DNA from: Pseudomonas baetica
Lineage (GTDB): Bacteria; Pseudomonadota; Gammaproteobacteria; Pseudomonadales; Pseudomonadaceae
Assembly (NCBI RefSeq): GCF_002813455.1
Contig: NZ_PHHE01000001.1
Span: 124,001 to 188,000 of the forward strand
Reading direction: 5' to 3'
Length of the DNA stretch: 64,000 nucleotides
The position numbers were made by a program, and so were the translations under genes. Below the pieces are notes generated by a model, which was not told the origin of the DNA, made no database searches, and saw only the letters and a list, made by a program, of their open reading frames with translations. Position 1 is the first letter of the stretch. Every line of letters starts with the position of its first letter. Positions 10,179-20,221 of the stretch are shown in pieces.

Positions 10179-10997
10179 TTAGCGCTTCAGCGAGGCCGGC
10201 AGGTGCGGCTGGATCGCCGTCAGGACTGCCTTGAAGCATTTGGTGTTGCCGGCAACGATGTGGCCTTTCTCAAGGAAGTCGTGACCGCCGGTGAAGTCGC
10301 TCACCAGACCACCAGCTTCCTGGATCAGCAGGGCGCCTGCAGCCATGTCCCACTCGGACAGGCCCGACTCCCAGAATGCATCGAAACGACCGGCAGCCAC
10401 ATAAGCCAGGTCCAGGCTTGCCGAGCCGGCGCGGCGGATGCCGGCAGTCTGGCCAACCAAGGCGCGGAACATGCCCAGGTAGTTGTCGAGGTTGTCCATC
10501 TGGTCGTCACGGAACGGGAAGCCAGTGCCGAGCAGAGCGCCGTCAAGGCTGGTGCGACCGCTGACGCGCAGACGACGACCGTTCAGTTGAGCGCCGCGAC
10601 CACGGCTGGCGGTGAATTCTTCCTGGCGAACCGGGTCCAGAACAACAGCGTGTTCCAGGCGACCGCGGTATTTGCAGGCAATGCTGACAGCGAAGTGAGG
10701 AATACCGCGCAGGAAGTTGGTGGTACCGTCCAGTGGGTCGATGATCCACAGGTATTCTTCGCCTTCGATCCCGGTGCCGGCGTGCAGGCCAGTCTCTTCA
10801 CCCTGGATCGAATGATTCGGGTAAGCCTTGCGCAGGGCATCGATGATTTTCTGTTCGGCGGCGCGATCGACCTCGGATACATAATCCTTGGCGTCTTTTT
10901 CGTCGACCTTGATGGTATCCAGGCGCTCGATGGAGCGGAAGATCAGTTCACTGGCGCTGCGGGCGGCGCGCAGCGCGATATTCAGCATGGGCTGCAT
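10179..10997 (-). CDS. suhB: Inositol-1-monophosphatase family protein SuhB
   Basis: A magnesium-dependent inositol monophosphatase that in enterobacteria also joins the rRNA antitermination complex. The 272-aa product has the full metal site: GEETG near residue 70, WIIDPLDGTTNFLRG near 84-98, and the C-terminal SEWDMAAGALLIQEAGG near 215-231. Start MQPMLNIALRAAR is typical. It diverges from trmJ across about 145 bp. In pseudomonads SuhB also affects virulence regulation; that comes from the literature on the family and is not visible here. Confidence 0.95.
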   Translation of the reverse strand: MQPMLNIALRAARSASELIFRSIERLDTIKVDEKDAKDYVSEVDRAAEQKIIDALRKAYPNHSIQGEETGLHAGTGIEGEEYLWIIDPLDGTTNFLRGIPHFAVSIACKYRGRLEHAVVLDPVRQEEFTASRGRGAQLNGRRLRVSGRTSLDGALLGTGFPFRDDQMDNLDNYLGMFRALVGQTAGIRRAGSASLDLAYVAAGRFDAFWESGLSEWDMAAGALLIQEAGGLVSDFTGGHDFLEKGHIVAGNTKCFKAVLTAIQPHLPASLKR

Positions 10998-11142
10998 GGA
11001 TGTGTCACCTAAGGTTGTTAAAGAAAGCCGCGCATTCTATCAGAACTTTTCTTCAGGTGAAGGTCGCTGTTCGCTTTCATAGCTTAACGGTAGGCTGTTC
11101 TGTAAGATTTGCACCCCTTTCCTGTGTCCGAGAGCGCCTCCC

Positions 11143-11913
11143 TTGCTGCAGAATATTCGTGTCGTCCTGGTCAATACCAGCCACCCCGGCAACATCGGCG
11201 GGGCCGCGCGCGCCATGAAAAACATGGGTCTGTCGCGGCTGGTGCTGGTCGAACCGCGGCTATTCCCGCACCACGAAGCCGATGCTCGCGCTTCCGGTGC
11301 CGGTGACATCCTTGAAAACGCCCAGGTCGTCGCCACCCTGGAAGATGCCTTGGTCGGCTGCAATCTGGTGCTTGGCACCAGTGCCCGCGACCGGCGCATT
11401 CCCTGGCCGCTGCTGGATCCGCGCGAGTGTGGCACCAAAGTGGTCGAAGAGGCCGGGCAGGGCGCTGAAATCGCTTTGGTGTTTGGTCGTGAAGATTCCG
11501 GCCTGACCAACGACGAGCTGCAGCGATGTCACGTTCACGTACACATCCCCTCCGATCCTGAGTTCAGCTCGCTGAATCTCGGCGCGGCGGTGCAGGTGTT
11601 GAGCTATGAAGTGCGCATGGCGTGGTTGGTCGCGCAAGGTCAGCCAAGCAAGATCGAGAAGGAAGAAGTGGCCTCGGTGAAAAGCGCCGAGCTGGCGACC
11701 ATGGATGAGCTGGAGCGATTCTATGAGCACCTGGAGCAAACCTTGGTCGCCATCGAATTCCTCGATCCGGAAAAACCGCGGCACTTGATGGCGCGCCTGC
11801 GCCGGTTGTACGGACGCAGCTCGGTCAGTCGAGCGGAAATGAATATTTTGCGTGGCATCCTCACGGAAACCCAAAAAGCGGCCCGTGGTGAGCTTCTTAA
11901 GCGGAAGGACTAA
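11143..11913 (+). CDS. trmJ: tRNA (cytidine/uridine-32-2'-O-)-methyltransferase TrmJ
   Basis: A SPOUT-class SAM methyltransferase that 2'-O-methylates position 32 of several tRNAs. The 256-aa product begins LQNIRVVLVNTSHPGNIGGAAR and has the knot motifs ALVFGREDSGLTNDEL near 118-133 and SSLNLGAAVQVLSYEV near 145-160, with the usual C-terminal helical extension. The start is probably TTG at 11143, since no ATG fits and the homologous N-terminus begins here. cysE follows directly after the stop. Confidence 0.93.
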   Translation: MLQNIRVVLVNTSHPGNIGGAARAMKNMGLSRLVLVEPRLFPHHEADARASGAGDILENAQVVATLEDALVGCNLVLGTSARDRRIPWPLLDPRECGTKVVEEAGQGAEIALVFGREDSGLTNDELQRCHVHVHIPSDPEFSSLNLGAAVQVLSYEVRMAWLVAQGQPSKIEKEEVASVKSAELATMDELERFYEHLEQTLVAIEFLDPEKPRHLMARLRRLYGRSSVSRAEMNILRGILTETQKAARGELLKRKD

Positions 11914-12693
11914 ATGATGTTTGAGCGTTTGCGTGAAGATATCCAAAGCGTATTCCATCGAGACCCGGCGGCGCGTAACGCTTTTGAAGTCCTGACGTGC
12001 TACCCCGGCATGCATGCGATCTGGATTCATCGACTGGCCGGGATGCTGTGGCGCCATGATCTGAAATGGCTGGCGCGTCTGGTGTCGAATTTCGGCCGCT
12101 GGTTGACCGGGATCGAGATTCATCCGGGGGCGAAAGTCGGTCGTCGCTTCTTTATCGACCACGGTATGGGCATCGTCATCGGCGAAACCGCCGAGATTGG
12201 CGATGACGTCACGATTTATCAGGGCGTGACCCTCGGTGGCACCAGTTGGAATAAAGGCAAGCGCCATCCGACGTTGGGTGACGGTGTCGTCGTCGGTGCC
12301 GGCGCGAAAGTGTTGGGACCGTTCACTGTCGGCGCCGGTGCCAAGGTCGGCTCCAATGCGGTAGTGACCAAGGAAGTGCCGCCGGGCGCCACGGTTGTGG
12401 GTATTCCAGGGCGGATCATCGTCAAATCCGATGAGGAGCAGGACGCCAAGCGCAAGGCCATGGCCGAGAAGATCGGTTTCGATGCCTATGGTGTGAGCGA
12501 AGACATGCCTGACCCGGTGGCGCGCGCCATTGGGCAGTTGCTCGATCACCTGCAAGCGGTGGATGGGCGTCTGGAGGGGATGTGCGGCGCACTGAAGGAT
12601 CTGGGCAGCAATTACTGTGCGAAAGATCTGCCTTCGCTGCGCGAAGAAGACTTCGCCTGCGTGAAGGGCAAGGATCAGAGTCAGGCCAGCTAA
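11914..12693 (+). CDS. cysE: Serine O-acetyltransferase
   Basis: Makes O-acetylserine for cysteine synthesis. The 259-aa product has an N-terminal helical domain ([19 protein letters not shown]), then a left-handed beta-helix of hexapeptide repeats with [27 protein letters not shown] and [19 protein letters not shown], where the active-site His and the acetyl-CoA region lie. A double ATG (11914, 11917) leaves the start uncertain by one codon. It sits immediately upstream of iscR, a usual pairing that places cysteine supply next to the cysteine-consuming Fe-S operon. Confidence 0.95.
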   Translation: MMFERLREDIQSVFHRDPAARNAFEVLTCYPGMHAIWIHRLAGMLWRHDLKWLARLVSNFGRWLTGIEIHPGAKVGRRFFIDHGMGIVIGETAEIGDDVTIYQGVTLGGTSWNKGKRHPTLGDGVVVGAGAKVLGPFTVGAGAKVGSNAVVTKEVPPGATVVGIPGRIIVKSDEEQDAKRKAMAEKIGFDAYGVSEDMPDPVARAIGQLLDHLQAVDGRLEGMCGALKDLGSNYCAKDLPSLREEDFACVKGKDQSQAS

Positions 12694-12705
12694 ATCGCGT
12701 CGACT

Positions 12706-12774
12706 TCTTCGCGAGCAGGCTCGCTCCCACTTTGGAGTGCGTTCTCCTGTGGGAGTGAGCCTGCTCGCGAAGAA
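12706..12774. repeat. REP doublet between cysE and iscR
   Basis: CTTCGCGAGCAGGCTCGCTC and its inverted partner (one variant base, GAGTGAGC for GAGCGAGC) flank about 25 bp. It separates cysE from the iscR promoter. Confidence 0.88.
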
Positions 12775-12866
12775 CGATAACGCGCAACCACTGGCTGTAC
12801 GCCGACAGCCTTTGCTATGATGCGCGCGCTCTTTTGCGGGTAAACCCGACTAAAGCACTAGGTCTT

Positions 12867-12899
12867 ATAGTTGACTTAAATGCTCGGGAATTGCATACT
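12867..12899 (+). promoter_or_regulatory. iscR promoter with overlapping IscR type 1 site
   Basis: TTGACT (12871-12876) and CATACT (12894-12899) are 17 bp apart. Overlapping the -35, positions 12867-12891 start ATAGTTGACT, a perfect left half of the known type 1 IscR site, with a weaker right half (CTCGGG-A-AT fits). Feedback repression of the isc operon by [2Fe-2S]-IscR is therefore likely. Site call is from consensus recall; no footprint is available. Confidence 0.75.
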
Positions 12900-12931
12900 C
12901 CCGCCCATTCTGAACTCCGTGGTAACTGTCC

Positions 12932-13423
12932 ATGCGACTGACTACAAAAGGCCGATACGCCGTGACCGCCATGCTTGACCTGGCGTTGCACGCGCAGCAC
13001 GGGCCGGTGTCCCTGGCCGATATCTCCGAGCGCCAAGGCATCTCCCTGTCCTATCTCGAACAGCTTTTCGCCAAGCTGCGCCGCAGCAACCTGGTTTCCA
13101 GTGTTCGCGGTCCGGGCGGTGGCTACCAGTTGTCCCGCGACATGCAGGGTATCCAGGTGGCTCAGGTGATCGATGCGGTGAACGAATCGGTCGATGCCAC
13201 CAAATGCCAGGGCCAGGGCGATTGCCATTCCGGCGACACCTGCCTGACCCATCACCTGTGGTGCGACCTTAGCCTGCAGATTCACGAATTTCTCAGCGGT
13301 ATCAGCTTGGCTGATCTTGTGACTCGCCGTGAGGTGCAAGAAGTAGCCCAGCGCCAGGATCAGCGTCGTTGCAATGGCAAGGCGCCGCGCCTGGACAAGA
13401 TTGAAGCGTCCGCCGTCGAATGA
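12932..13423 (+). CDS. iscR: Fe-S cluster-sensing transcription factor IscR
   Basis: An Rrf2-family regulator of Fe-S assembly. The 163-aa product has an N-terminal winged helix ([19 protein letters not shown]; recognition segment [15 protein letters not shown]) and the [2Fe-2S] ligands Cys92, Cys98, Cys104 and His107. It leads the operon iscR-iscS-iscU-iscA-hscB-hscA-fdx-iscX, and an IscR-type operator overlaps its promoter. Confidence 0.97.
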   Translation: MRLTTKGRYAVTAMLDLALHAQHGPVSLADISERQGISLSYLEQLFAKLRRSNLVSSVRGPGGGYQLSRDMQGIQVAQVIDAVNESVDATKCQGQGDCHSGDTCLTHHLWCDLSLQIHEFLSGISLADLVTRREVQEVAQRQDQRRCNGKAPRLDKIEASAVE

Positions 13424-13473
13424 CAGCCAAAGAGCTAGCGGCACGCCAGCCAGCCTGATTTAGGAGATAGTCC

Positions 13474-14688
13474 ATGAAATTGCCGATTTACCTTGATTAC
13501 TCTGCGACCACCCCGGTCGATCCGCGCGTTGCGCAAAAAATGAGTGAATGCCTGCTGGTCGACGGAAACTTCGGTAACCCGGCTTCCCGTTCCCACGTGT
13601 TCGGCTGGAAGGCTGAAGAGTCCGTAGAAAACGCCCGTCGTCAGGTGGCCGATCTGGTCAACGCTGATCCGCGTGAAATCGTCTGGACGTCCGGTGCTAC
13701 CGAGTCCAACAACCTGGCAATCAAGGGTGCGGCACATTTCTACGCCTCCAAGGGCAAGCACCTGATCACCTCCAAGATCGAGCACAAGGCTGTCCTCGAC
13801 ACCATGCGCCAACTGGAGCGTGAAGGTTTCGAAGTCACCTACCTTGATCCGACTGAAGACGGTCTGATCACTCCGGCCATGATCGAAGCTGCGTTGCGCG
13901 AAGACACCATCCTCGTGTCGGCCATGCACGTGAACAACGAAATCGGCACCGTCAACGATATCGCTGCCATCGGCGAGCTGCTTCGTTCGAAGGGCATCCT
14001 GTTCCATGTTGACGCTGCTCAGTCCACTGGCAAGGTCGAGATCGACCTGCAGAAACTGAAAGTCGACATGATGTCGTTCTCTGCTCACAAAACCTACGGC
14101 CCTAAAGGCATCGGCGCGTTGTACGTCAGCCGCAAGCCGCGTGTGCGCATTGAAGCGACCATGCACGGTGGCGGTCACGAGCGTGGCATGCGTTCCGGCA
14201 CCCTGGCGACCCACCAGATCGTTGGCATGGGCGAAGCGTTCCGTGTCGCAAAAGAAGACATGGCCGCTGAAAACGTTCGTATCAAAGCCTTGAGCGACCG
14301 TTTCTACAAGCAGGTCGAGCATCTGGAAGAGCTGTACGTCAACGGTAGCCTGATTGCCCGCGTTCCGCACAACCTGAACCTGAGCTTCAACTACGTTGAA
14401 GGCGAGTCGCTGATCATGGCGCTCAAGGATCTGGCGGTTTCGTCCGGTTCGGCCTGCACCTCGGCATCGCTTGAGCCTTCGTACGTGCTGCGCGCCCTGG
14501 GCCGCAACGACGAACTGGCACACAGCTCGATCCGCTTCACTTTCGGCCGCTTCACGACCGAAGAAGAAATCGACTACGCCGCGCAGAAAGTCTGCGAGGC
14601 TGTTACCAAGCTGCGCGCTCTGTCGCCGCTTTGGGACATGTACAAAGACGGTGTCGACATTTCGAAAATCGAGTGGGCGGCACACTGA
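13474..14688 (+). CDS. iscS: Cysteine desulfurase IscS
   Basis: PLP enzyme that takes sulfur from cysteine and passes it to IscU and to tRNA thiolation enzymes. The 404-aa product carries the PLP-binding Lys206 ([12 protein letters not shown]) and the persulfide-forming Cys328 ([14 protein letters not shown]) in the flexible loop. ATG with a good AGGAG site upstream. It matches the group I enzyme in length. Confidence 0.98.
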   Translation: MKLPIYLDYSATTPVDPRVAQKMSECLLVDGNFGNPASRSHVFGWKAEESVENARRQVADLVNADPREIVWTSGATESNNLAIKGAAHFYASKGKHLITSKIEHKAVLDTMRQLEREGFEVTYLDPTEDGLITPAMIEAALREDTILVSAMHVNNEIGTVNDIAAIGELLRSKGILFHVDAAQSTGKVEIDLQKLKVDMMSFSAHKTYGPKGIGALYVSRKPRVRIEATMHGGGHERGMRSGTLATHQIVGMGEAFRVAKEDMAAENVRIKALSDRFYKQVEHLEELYVNGSLIARVPHNLNLSFNYVEGESLIMALKDLAVSSGSACTSASLEPSYVLRALGRNDELAHSSIRFTFGRFTTEEEIDYAAQKVCEAVTKLRALSPLWDMYKDGVDISKIEWAAH

Positions 14689-14770
14689 TTTCAAGTCGCC
14701 GCGAACCGGCCCTGTCACCCAGGTTGCAGGGCTTTAAGAGCGACTCTCTGATGAGTGAGGATTAAGCATC

Positions 14771-15157
14771 ATGGCTTACAGCGAAAAGGTCATCGACCAC
14801 TACGAAAACCCGCGCAACGTCGGCAAGATGAACGCGGAAGATCCTGATGTCGGCACCGGCATGGTCGGCGCTCCGGCGTGCGGCGACGTCATGCGCCTGC
14901 AAATCAAGGTCAACGATCAGGGCGTTATCGAAGACGCCAAGTTCAAGACCTACGGCTGCGGTTCGGCAATCGCTTCCAGCTCCCTCGCCACCGAGTGGAT
15001 GAAGGGCAAGACCCTGGACGAAGCCGAAACCATCAAGAACACTCAGCTGGCCGAAGAATTGGCCCTGCCACCAGTGAAGATTCACTGCTCGGTACTGGCT
15101 GAAGACGCTATCAAAGCGGCTGTTCGCGATTACAAGCAGAAGAAAGGCTTGATCTGA
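14771..15157 (+). CDS. iscU: Fe-S cluster scaffold IscU
   Basis: Scaffold on which [2Fe-2S] and [4Fe-4S] clusters are built. The 128-aa product has all ligands, Cys37, Asp39, Cys63, His105 and Cys106, and the HscA recognition motif LPPVK at 99-103. Confidence 0.98.
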   Translation: MAYSEKVIDHYENPRNVGKMNAEDPDVGTGMVGAPACGDVMRLQIKVNDQGVIEDAKFKTYGCGSAIASSSLATEWMKGKTLDEAETIKNTQLAEELALPPVKIHCSVLAEDAIKAAVRDYKQKKGLI

Positions 15158-15191
15158 CTTTCTGGATTTGGCGACGAGTAAGGAGTCAACG

Positions 15192-15515
15192 ATGGCTATC
15201 AGCATGACAGAAGCGGCTGCTCAGCACGTGCGACGCTCCCTCAACGGGCGCGGCAAAGGTGAAGGGATTCGTCTGGGTGTTCGCACCACAGGTTGTTCCG
15301 GCCTTGCCTACGTGCTGGAGTTTGTCGACGAGGTGGTTGCAGAGGATCAGGTGTTCGAAAGTCACGGCGAAAAAGTGATTATCGACCCGAAAAGCCTGGC
15401 CTACCTGGACGGCACCGAGCTCGATTTCGTCAAGGAAGGGTTGAACGAAGGCTTCAAGTTCAACAACCCCAACGTACGCGGTGAGTGTGGCTGCGGCGAA
15501 AGCTTCAACATCTGA
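15192..15515 (+). CDS. iscA: A-type Fe-S carrier IscA
   Basis: Carrier delivering clusters to apoproteins. From the ATG at 15192 (preceded by AAGGAGT) the product is 107 aa with the three conserved cysteines Cys35, Cys99 and Cys101 (ECGCGESF). An in-frame alternative start 24 bases upstream has no ribosome site and is less likely. Confidence 0.97.
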   Translation: MAISMTEAAAQHVRRSLNGRGKGEGIRLGVRTTGCSGLAYVLEFVDEVVAEDQVFESHGEKVIIDPKSLAYLDGTELDFVKEGLNEGFKFNNPNVRGECGCGESFNI

Positions 15516-15523
15516 GGCTTGTC

Positions 15524-16045
15524 GTGGGTATTCCTTGTCATTTCGCTTTATTCGAGCTGCAACCGAGTTTCCGTCTGGATCTCGAGCAGTTGGCCACGCG
15601 CTACCGAGAGTTGGCGCGCGGCGTTCATCCTGACCGTTTTGCCGATGCTTCCGAGCGCGAGCAACGGTTGGCGCTCGAGCAGTCTGCACGCCTCAATGAG
15701 GCCTATCAGACGCTCAAGAGCCCGCCCCAGCGTGCGCGCTACCTGCTGAAAGTCAGCGGGCATGAAGTGCCGATGGAAGTCACGGTCCATGACCCCGAGT
15801 TTCTTTTGCAGCAGATGCAGTGGCGCGAAGAACTCGAAGACCTCCAGGACAGCGCCGATCTCGACGGTGTCGCGGTGTTCAAGCGTCGCTTGAAAGTGGC
15901 TCAGGAAGAACTCAACGAAAGCTTCGCAGCCTGTTGGGATGATGCAGCGCAGCGCGAACAGGCCGAACGCCTGATGCGACGCATGCAGTTCCTCGACAAG
16001 CTCACCTACGAAGTGCGCCAGTTAGAAGAGCGCCTCGACGATTAA
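15524..16045 (+). CDS. hscB: Fe-S co-chaperone HscB
   Basis: J-domain protein that brings IscU to HscA and stimulates its ATPase. The 173-aa product, starting at GTG 15524 ([16 protein letters not shown]), has an N-terminal J-domain with the HPD motif at 35-37 and a C-terminal three-helix IscU-binding domain. The GTG lies 9 bases after the iscA stop. The frame is open upstream into iscA, but that stretch does not belong to the family. Confidence 0.96.
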   Translation: MGIPCHFALFELQPSFRLDLEQLATRYRELARGVHPDRFADASEREQRLALEQSARLNEAYQTLKSPPQRARYLLKVSGHEVPMEVTVHDPEFLLQQMQWREELEDLQDSADLDGVAVFKRRLKVAQEELNESFAACWDDAAQREQAERLMRRMQFLDKLTYEVRQLEERLDD

Positions 16046-16096
16046 CCCAGTGCCGCTCCGGTCGCACGCCTGATATACAGATAAGTCCTGATCACG

Positions 16097-17962
16097 ATGG
16101 CCCTACTGCAGATCGCCGAACCCGGCCAAAGTCCTCAACCGCACCAGCGTCGTCTGGCTGTGGGGATCGACTTGGGCACTACCAATTCGCTGGTCGCTGC
16201 GTTGCGCAGTGGTCTTTCCGAGCCGCTGGCCGACGCTGACGGGCAGGTCATCCTGCCGTCTGCCGTGCGTTATCACGCCGATCGCGTCGAAGTCGGCGAG
16301 TCGGCCAAGCTGGCCGCGTCCTCCGATCCTCTGAACACTGTGCTCTCGGTCAAGCGCTTGATGGGTCGTGGTCTGTCCGACGTCAAGCAATTGGGCGAGC
16401 AACTGCCGTACCGCTTTGTCGGCGGCGAATCGCACATGCCGTTCATCGACACCATTCAGGGGCCGAAAAGCCCTGTCGAAGTCTCCGCTGATATCCTCAA
16501 GGTCCTGCGTCAGCGCGCTGAAGCGACCTTGGGTGGCGAGCTGGTTGGTGCGGTGATCACTGTTCCTGCCTATTTCGACGATGCTCAACGTCAGGCCACC
16601 AAGGATGCGGCGAAACTCGCCGGCCTGAACGTGCTGCGCCTGCTCAATGAACCGACCGCCGCCGCTGTGGCTTACGGTCTGGATCAGCATGCCGAAGGCC
16701 TGGTGGCCATTTATGACCTGGGCGGTGGCACCTTCGATATTTCGATTCTGCGTCTGACCGGTGGTGTTTTCGAAGTGCTGGCCACTGGCGGTGACAGCGC
16801 GCTGGGCGGCGATGACTTCGATCACGCGATTGCCGGCTGGATCATCGAGAGCGCCGGCCTGTCCGCCGATCTCGATCCGGGTGCGCAGCGCAATCTGCTG
16901 CAAACCGCCTGCGCAGCAAAAGAAGCCCTGACCGATGCGGCGAGTGTTGAAGTTGCCTACGGTGACTGGAAAGCCCAACTGACTCGCGAGGCCTTTGATG
17001 CGCTGATCGAGCCGATGGTCGCTCGCAGCCTGAAAGCCTGCCGTCGCGCCGTTCGTGATTCCGGTGTTGAGCTGGAAGACGTTCACGCCGTGGTCATGGT
17101 CGGCGGTTCGACTCGCGTACCACGGGTTCGTGAATCCGTTGCCGAAGCCTTCGGTCGTCAGCCGTTGACTGAAATCGATCCGGATCAAGTGGTGGCCATC
17201 GGTGCTGCGATCCAGGCCGATACCCTGGCTGGCAACAAGCGCGATGGCGGCGAGCTGCTGTTGCTCGACGTGATTCCGCTGTCCCTGGGGCTGGAAACCA
17301 TGGGTGGCCTGATGGAGAAGGTGATTCCGCGCAATACCACCATCCCCGTCGCCCGTGCTCAGGATTTCACTACTTATAAAGATGGTCAGTCGGCCATGGC
17401 CATTCACGTCTTGCAGGGCGAGCGTGAACTGATCAGCGACTGCCGCTCGCTGGCGCGCTTCGAGTTGCGCGGTATTCCGGCGATGGTGGCCGGTGCGGCG
17501 AAGATTCGCGTGACCTTCCAGGTCGATGCCGACGGTCTGCTCAGCGTTTCCGCCCGTGAACTGGGTTCGGGCGTTGAGGCGAGCATTCAGGTCAAGCCGT
17601 CCTACGGTCTGACCGACGGCGAAATCGCCAAGATGTTGAAAGATTCGTTCCAGCACGCCAATGACGACAAGGTTGCCCGCGTCCTGCGTGAGCAGCAAGT
17701 CGATGCCCAGCGTCTGATTGAAGCGGTGCAGGGCGCTCTGGAAGTGGACGGCGAGCGATTGCTCGACGCCGAAGAGCGCATGGTCATCGACTTGCAGTTG
17801 CAGGAACTGGCCGAACTGATGAAAGGTACTGATGGTTACGCCATCGAGCAGCAGACCAAGCGTCTGTCGCAAGTGACCGACGCTTTTGCTGCCCGCCGCA
17901 TGGATCTGACGGTGAAAGCCGCTCTGTCGGGGCGCAACCTGAATGAAATCGAGGATATCTGA
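16097..17962 (+). CDS. hscA: Fe-S protein maturation chaperone HscA
   Basis: A specialised Hsp70 that recognises LPPVK of IscU. The 621-aa product has the actin-like ATPase domain with [12 protein letters not shown] near 24-35, [14 protein letters not shown] near 200 and [15 protein letters not shown] near 335, then the substrate-binding domain. Its TGA shares one base with the fdx ATG. Confidence 0.98.
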   Translation: MALLQIAEPGQSPQPHQRRLAVGIDLGTTNSLVAALRSGLSEPLADADGQVILPSAVRYHADRVEVGESAKLAASSDPLNTVLSVKRLMGRGLSDVKQLGEQLPYRFVGGESHMPFIDTIQGPKSPVEVSADILKVLRQRAEATLGGELVGAVITVPAYFDDAQRQATKDAAKLAGLNVLRLLNEPTAAAVAYGLDQHAEGLVAIYDLGGGTFDISILRLTGGVFEVLATGGDSALGGDDFDHAIAGWIIESAGLSADLDPGAQRNLLQTACAAKEALTDAASVEVAYGDWKAQLTREAFDALIEPMVARSLKACRRAVRDSGVELEDVHAVVMVGGSTRVPRVRESVAEAFGRQPLTEIDPDQVVAIGAAIQADTLAGNKRDGGELLLLDVIPLSLGLETMGGLMEKVIPRNTTIPVARAQDFTTYKDGQSAMAIHVLQGERELISDCRSLARFELRGIPAMVAGAAKIRVTFQVDADGLLSVSARELGSGVEASIQVKPSYGLTDGEIAKMLKDSFQHANDDKVARVLREQQVDAQRLIEAVQGALEVDGERLLDAEERMVIDLQLQELAELMKGTDGYAIEQQTKRLSQVTDAFAARRMDLTVKAALSGRNLNEIEDI

Positions 17963-18303
17963 TGCCGCAGGTCATTTTTCTGCCCCACGAGAAGTTCTGC
18001 CCTGAAGGCATGGTGGTCGAGGCTGCGCCCGGCACATCGATTCTCGAACTGGCCCATGAACACCACATCGAGATGGAAAGCGCCTGCGGTGGCGTCTGCG
18101 CCTGCACCACTTGCCATTGCATCATCCGCGAGGGTTTCGACTCGATGGAAGAGGCTGACGAGCTGGAAGAAGATTTCCTCGATCGTGCCTGGGGTCTGGA
18201 AGCGCAATCGCGCCTGGCCTGTCAGGCTATCGTGGGTGAAGAAGACATCACCGTCGAAATTCCGAAATATTCGCTTAACCATGCGGCCGAAGCGCCGCAC
18301 TGA
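17962..18303 (+). CDS. fdx: ISC-system [2Fe-2S] ferredoxin
   Basis: Electron donor in cluster assembly. The 113-aa product has adrenodoxin-type cluster ligands Cys42, Cys48, Cys51 and Cys87 (ESACGGVCACTTCH). It overlaps hscA by one base, so translation is coupled. Confidence 0.97.
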   Translation: MPQVIFLPHEKFCPEGMVVEAAPGTSILELAHEHHIEMESACGGVCACTTCHCIIREGFDSMEEADELEEDFLDRAWGLEAQSRLACQAIVGEEDITVEIPKYSLNHAAEAPH

Positions 18304-18317
18304 CTGGTAAGACTGTC

Positions 18318-18518
18318 ATGAGCTACGGTTGGAATGATGTTCAACGCATTGCAGAAGAATTGGCTGAAGCCAAGCTGGATGTGGATCCGCTTTCTGTCAA
18401 TTTCGTCGACCTGCAGCGATGGATCAAGGAACTGCCTGACTTCGACGACACCTCTGGCCGTGTTGGCGAGAAGGTGTTGGAAGCGGTTCAGGCGCTCTGG
18501 ATCGAAGAAGTAGACTGA
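18318..18518 (+). CDS. iscX: Fe-S assembly protein IscX
   Basis: A 66-aa acidic protein (MSYGWNDVQRIAEELAE) that binds IscS and modulates iron delivery and desulfurase activity. It is the usual last gene of the isc operon and is followed by an intrinsic terminator. Length and ends match the family. Confidence 0.95.
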   Translation: MSYGWNDVQRIAEELAEAKLDVDPLSVNFVDLQRWIKELPDFDDTSGRVGEKVLEAVQALWIEEVD

Positions 18519-18547
18519 TCGTCCTCGCAGGTTAGGCAATACCCAAG

Positions 18548-18577
18548 AACCCGCGTATAATTCGCGGGTTTAATTTT
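18548..18577 (+). terminator. Terminator of the isc operon, loop contains TATAAT
   Basis: AACCCGCG pairs with CGCGGGTT around a 7-nt loop, followed by TAATTTTT. The loop reads TATAATT, so the same DNA could serve as a -10 for ndk, with a weak TTAGGC 18 bp upstream. Confidence 0.85.
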
Positions 18578-18606
18578 TCGCAAATTACCGTTTCTGGAGT
18601 TACACC

Positions 18607-19032
18607 ATGGCTGTTCAACGTACTTTCTCCATCATCAAGCCTGACGCTGTTGCAAAAAACGTCATCGGCGAGATCACCACTCGTTTCGAAAAAGCAGGCC
18701 TGCGCGTTGTAGCTTCGAAACTGAAGCAACTGTCCAAAGCTGAAGCTGAAGGCTTCTACGCTGAGCACAGCGCTCGTGGTTTCTTCGGCGACCTGGTTGC
18801 TTTCATGATCTCCGGTCCTGTTGTCGTTCAGGTTCTGGAAGGCGAAAACGCTATCGCTCTGAACCGTGAGCTGATGGGCGCTACCAACCCTAAAGAAGCT
18901 GCTGCCGGTACCATCCGCGCTGATTTCGCTGATTCCATCGACGCCAACGCTGTTCACGGTTCGGACTCCGAAGCCGCAGCTGCTCGTGAAATCTCGTACT
19001 TCTTCGCAGCTACTGAAGTAACCACTCGCTAA
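18607..19032 (+). CDS. ndk: Nucleoside diphosphate kinase
   Basis: Equilibrates NTP and dNTP pools through a phosphohistidine. The 141-aa product carries the active His117 in NAVHGSDS and the start [16 protein letters not shown] ribosome site (CTGGAG) lies 9 bases upstream. It starts a conserved run ndk-rlmN-pilW-rodZ-ispG-hisS-yfgM-bamB-der. Confidence 0.98.
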   Translation: MAVQRTFSIIKPDAVAKNVIGEITTRFEKAGLRVVASKLKQLSKAEAEGFYAEHSARGFFGDLVAFMISGPVVVQVLEGENAIALNRELMGATNPKEAAAGTIRADFADSIDANAVHGSDSEAAAAREISYFFAATEVTTR

Positions 19033-19060
19033 GCATTGGCTTAAGAGTGAAGGTGAATCC

Positions 19061-20209
19061 ATGACTACATCGACTGTAAAAACCAACCTGCTGGGGCTGA
19101 CTCAACAGGAAATGGAAAAATTCTTCGACTCAATCGGGGAGAAGCGTTTCCGTGCCGGTCAGGTAATGAAATGGATTCACCATTTTGGTGTCGATGATTT
19201 CGACGCCATGACGAACGTCAGCAAGGCCTTGCGCGACAAGCTCAAGGCTATTGCCGAGGTCCGTGGTCCCGAAGTGGTCAGCGAGGACATTTCCAGCGAC
19301 GGCACCCGTAAGTGGGTGGTGCGCGTGGCGTCCGGCAGCTGCGTCGAGACCGTATACATTCCCCAGGGCAAGCGCGGCACTCTGTGCGTTTCGTCCCAGG
19401 CAGGCTGTGCCCTGGATTGCAGTTTCTGCTCCACCGGCAAGCAAGGCTTCAATAGCAACCTCACCGCCGCCGAAGTCATCGGTCAGGTGTGGATTGCCAA
19501 CAAATCTTTCGGCAGTGTCCCGGCAACCGTCGACCGTGCCATCACCAACGTGGTGATGATGGGCATGGGTGAGCCGCTGCTGAACTTCGACAACGTCGTC
19601 GCCGCCATGCATCTGATGATGGATGACCTCGGCTACGGGATTTCCAAGCGCCGCGTGACCCTGTCCACGTCGGGTGTGGTGCCGATGATCGATGAGCTGG
19701 CCAAGCACATCGACGTATCCCTGGCGTTGTCCCTGCACGCACCGAATGACGCATTGCGTAACCAATTGGTGCCGATCAACAAGAAATATCCGCTTAAGAT
19801 GCTGCTCGAGTCGTGCAAGCGCTACATGTCCGCCCTTGGCGAGAAGCGTGTGCTGACCATCGAGTACACCTTGCTCAAGGACATCAACGATAAAGTTGAG
19901 CATGCGGTGGAAATGATCGAGCTGCTGAAGAACATTCCGTGCAAGATCAACCTGATTCCGTTCAACCCGTTCCCGCATTCCGGGTACGAGCGGCCGAGCA
20001 ACAATGCTATCCGACGGTTCCAGGATCAGTTGCATCAGGCCGGTTTCAACGTCACTGTCCGCACCACCCGTGGTGAAGACATCGACGCTGCGTGTGGTCA
20101 ATTGGTAGGGCAGGTGCTGGATCGCACCCGTCGCAGCGAACGTTACATCGCCGTGCGTGAGTTGAGCGCCGACAGCGATCTGGCACAGAACGCTGCGAAC
20201 ACTAACTAA
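19061..20209 (+). CDS. rlmN: Dual-specificity RNA methyltransferase RlmN
   Basis: Radical-SAM enzyme that methylates C2 of A2503 in 23S rRNA and A37 in some tRNAs. The 382-aa product has the cluster motif Cys116-x3-Cys120-x2-Cys123 and a C-terminal Cys in DIDAACGQL that forms the methylene intermediate. It is separated from ndk by 28 bp and from pilW by 12 bp. Confidence 0.97.
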   Translation: MTTSTVKTNLLGLTQQEMEKFFDSIGEKRFRAGQVMKWIHHFGVDDFDAMTNVSKALRDKLKAIAEVRGPEVVSEDISSDGTRKWVVRVASGSCVETVYIPQGKRGTLCVSSQAGCALDCSFCSTGKQGFNSNLTAAEVIGQVWIANKSFGSVPATVDRAITNVVMMGMGEPLLNFDNVVAAMHLMMDDLGYGISKRRVTLSTSGVVPMIDELAKHIDVSLALSLHAPNDALRNQLVPINKKYPLKMLLESCKRYMSALGEKRVLTIEYTLLKDINDKVEHAVEMIELLKNIPCKINLIPFNPFPHSGYERPSNNAIRRFQDQLHQAGFNVTVRTTRGEDIDAACGQLVGQVLDRTRRSERYIAVRELSADSDLAQNAANTN

Positions 20210-20221
20210 GAGAGGATCTCT

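Noticed and set aside
16103..17872. 589-codon frame antisense to hscA
   Set aside because: Shadow of hscA, which has all Hsp70 motifs.
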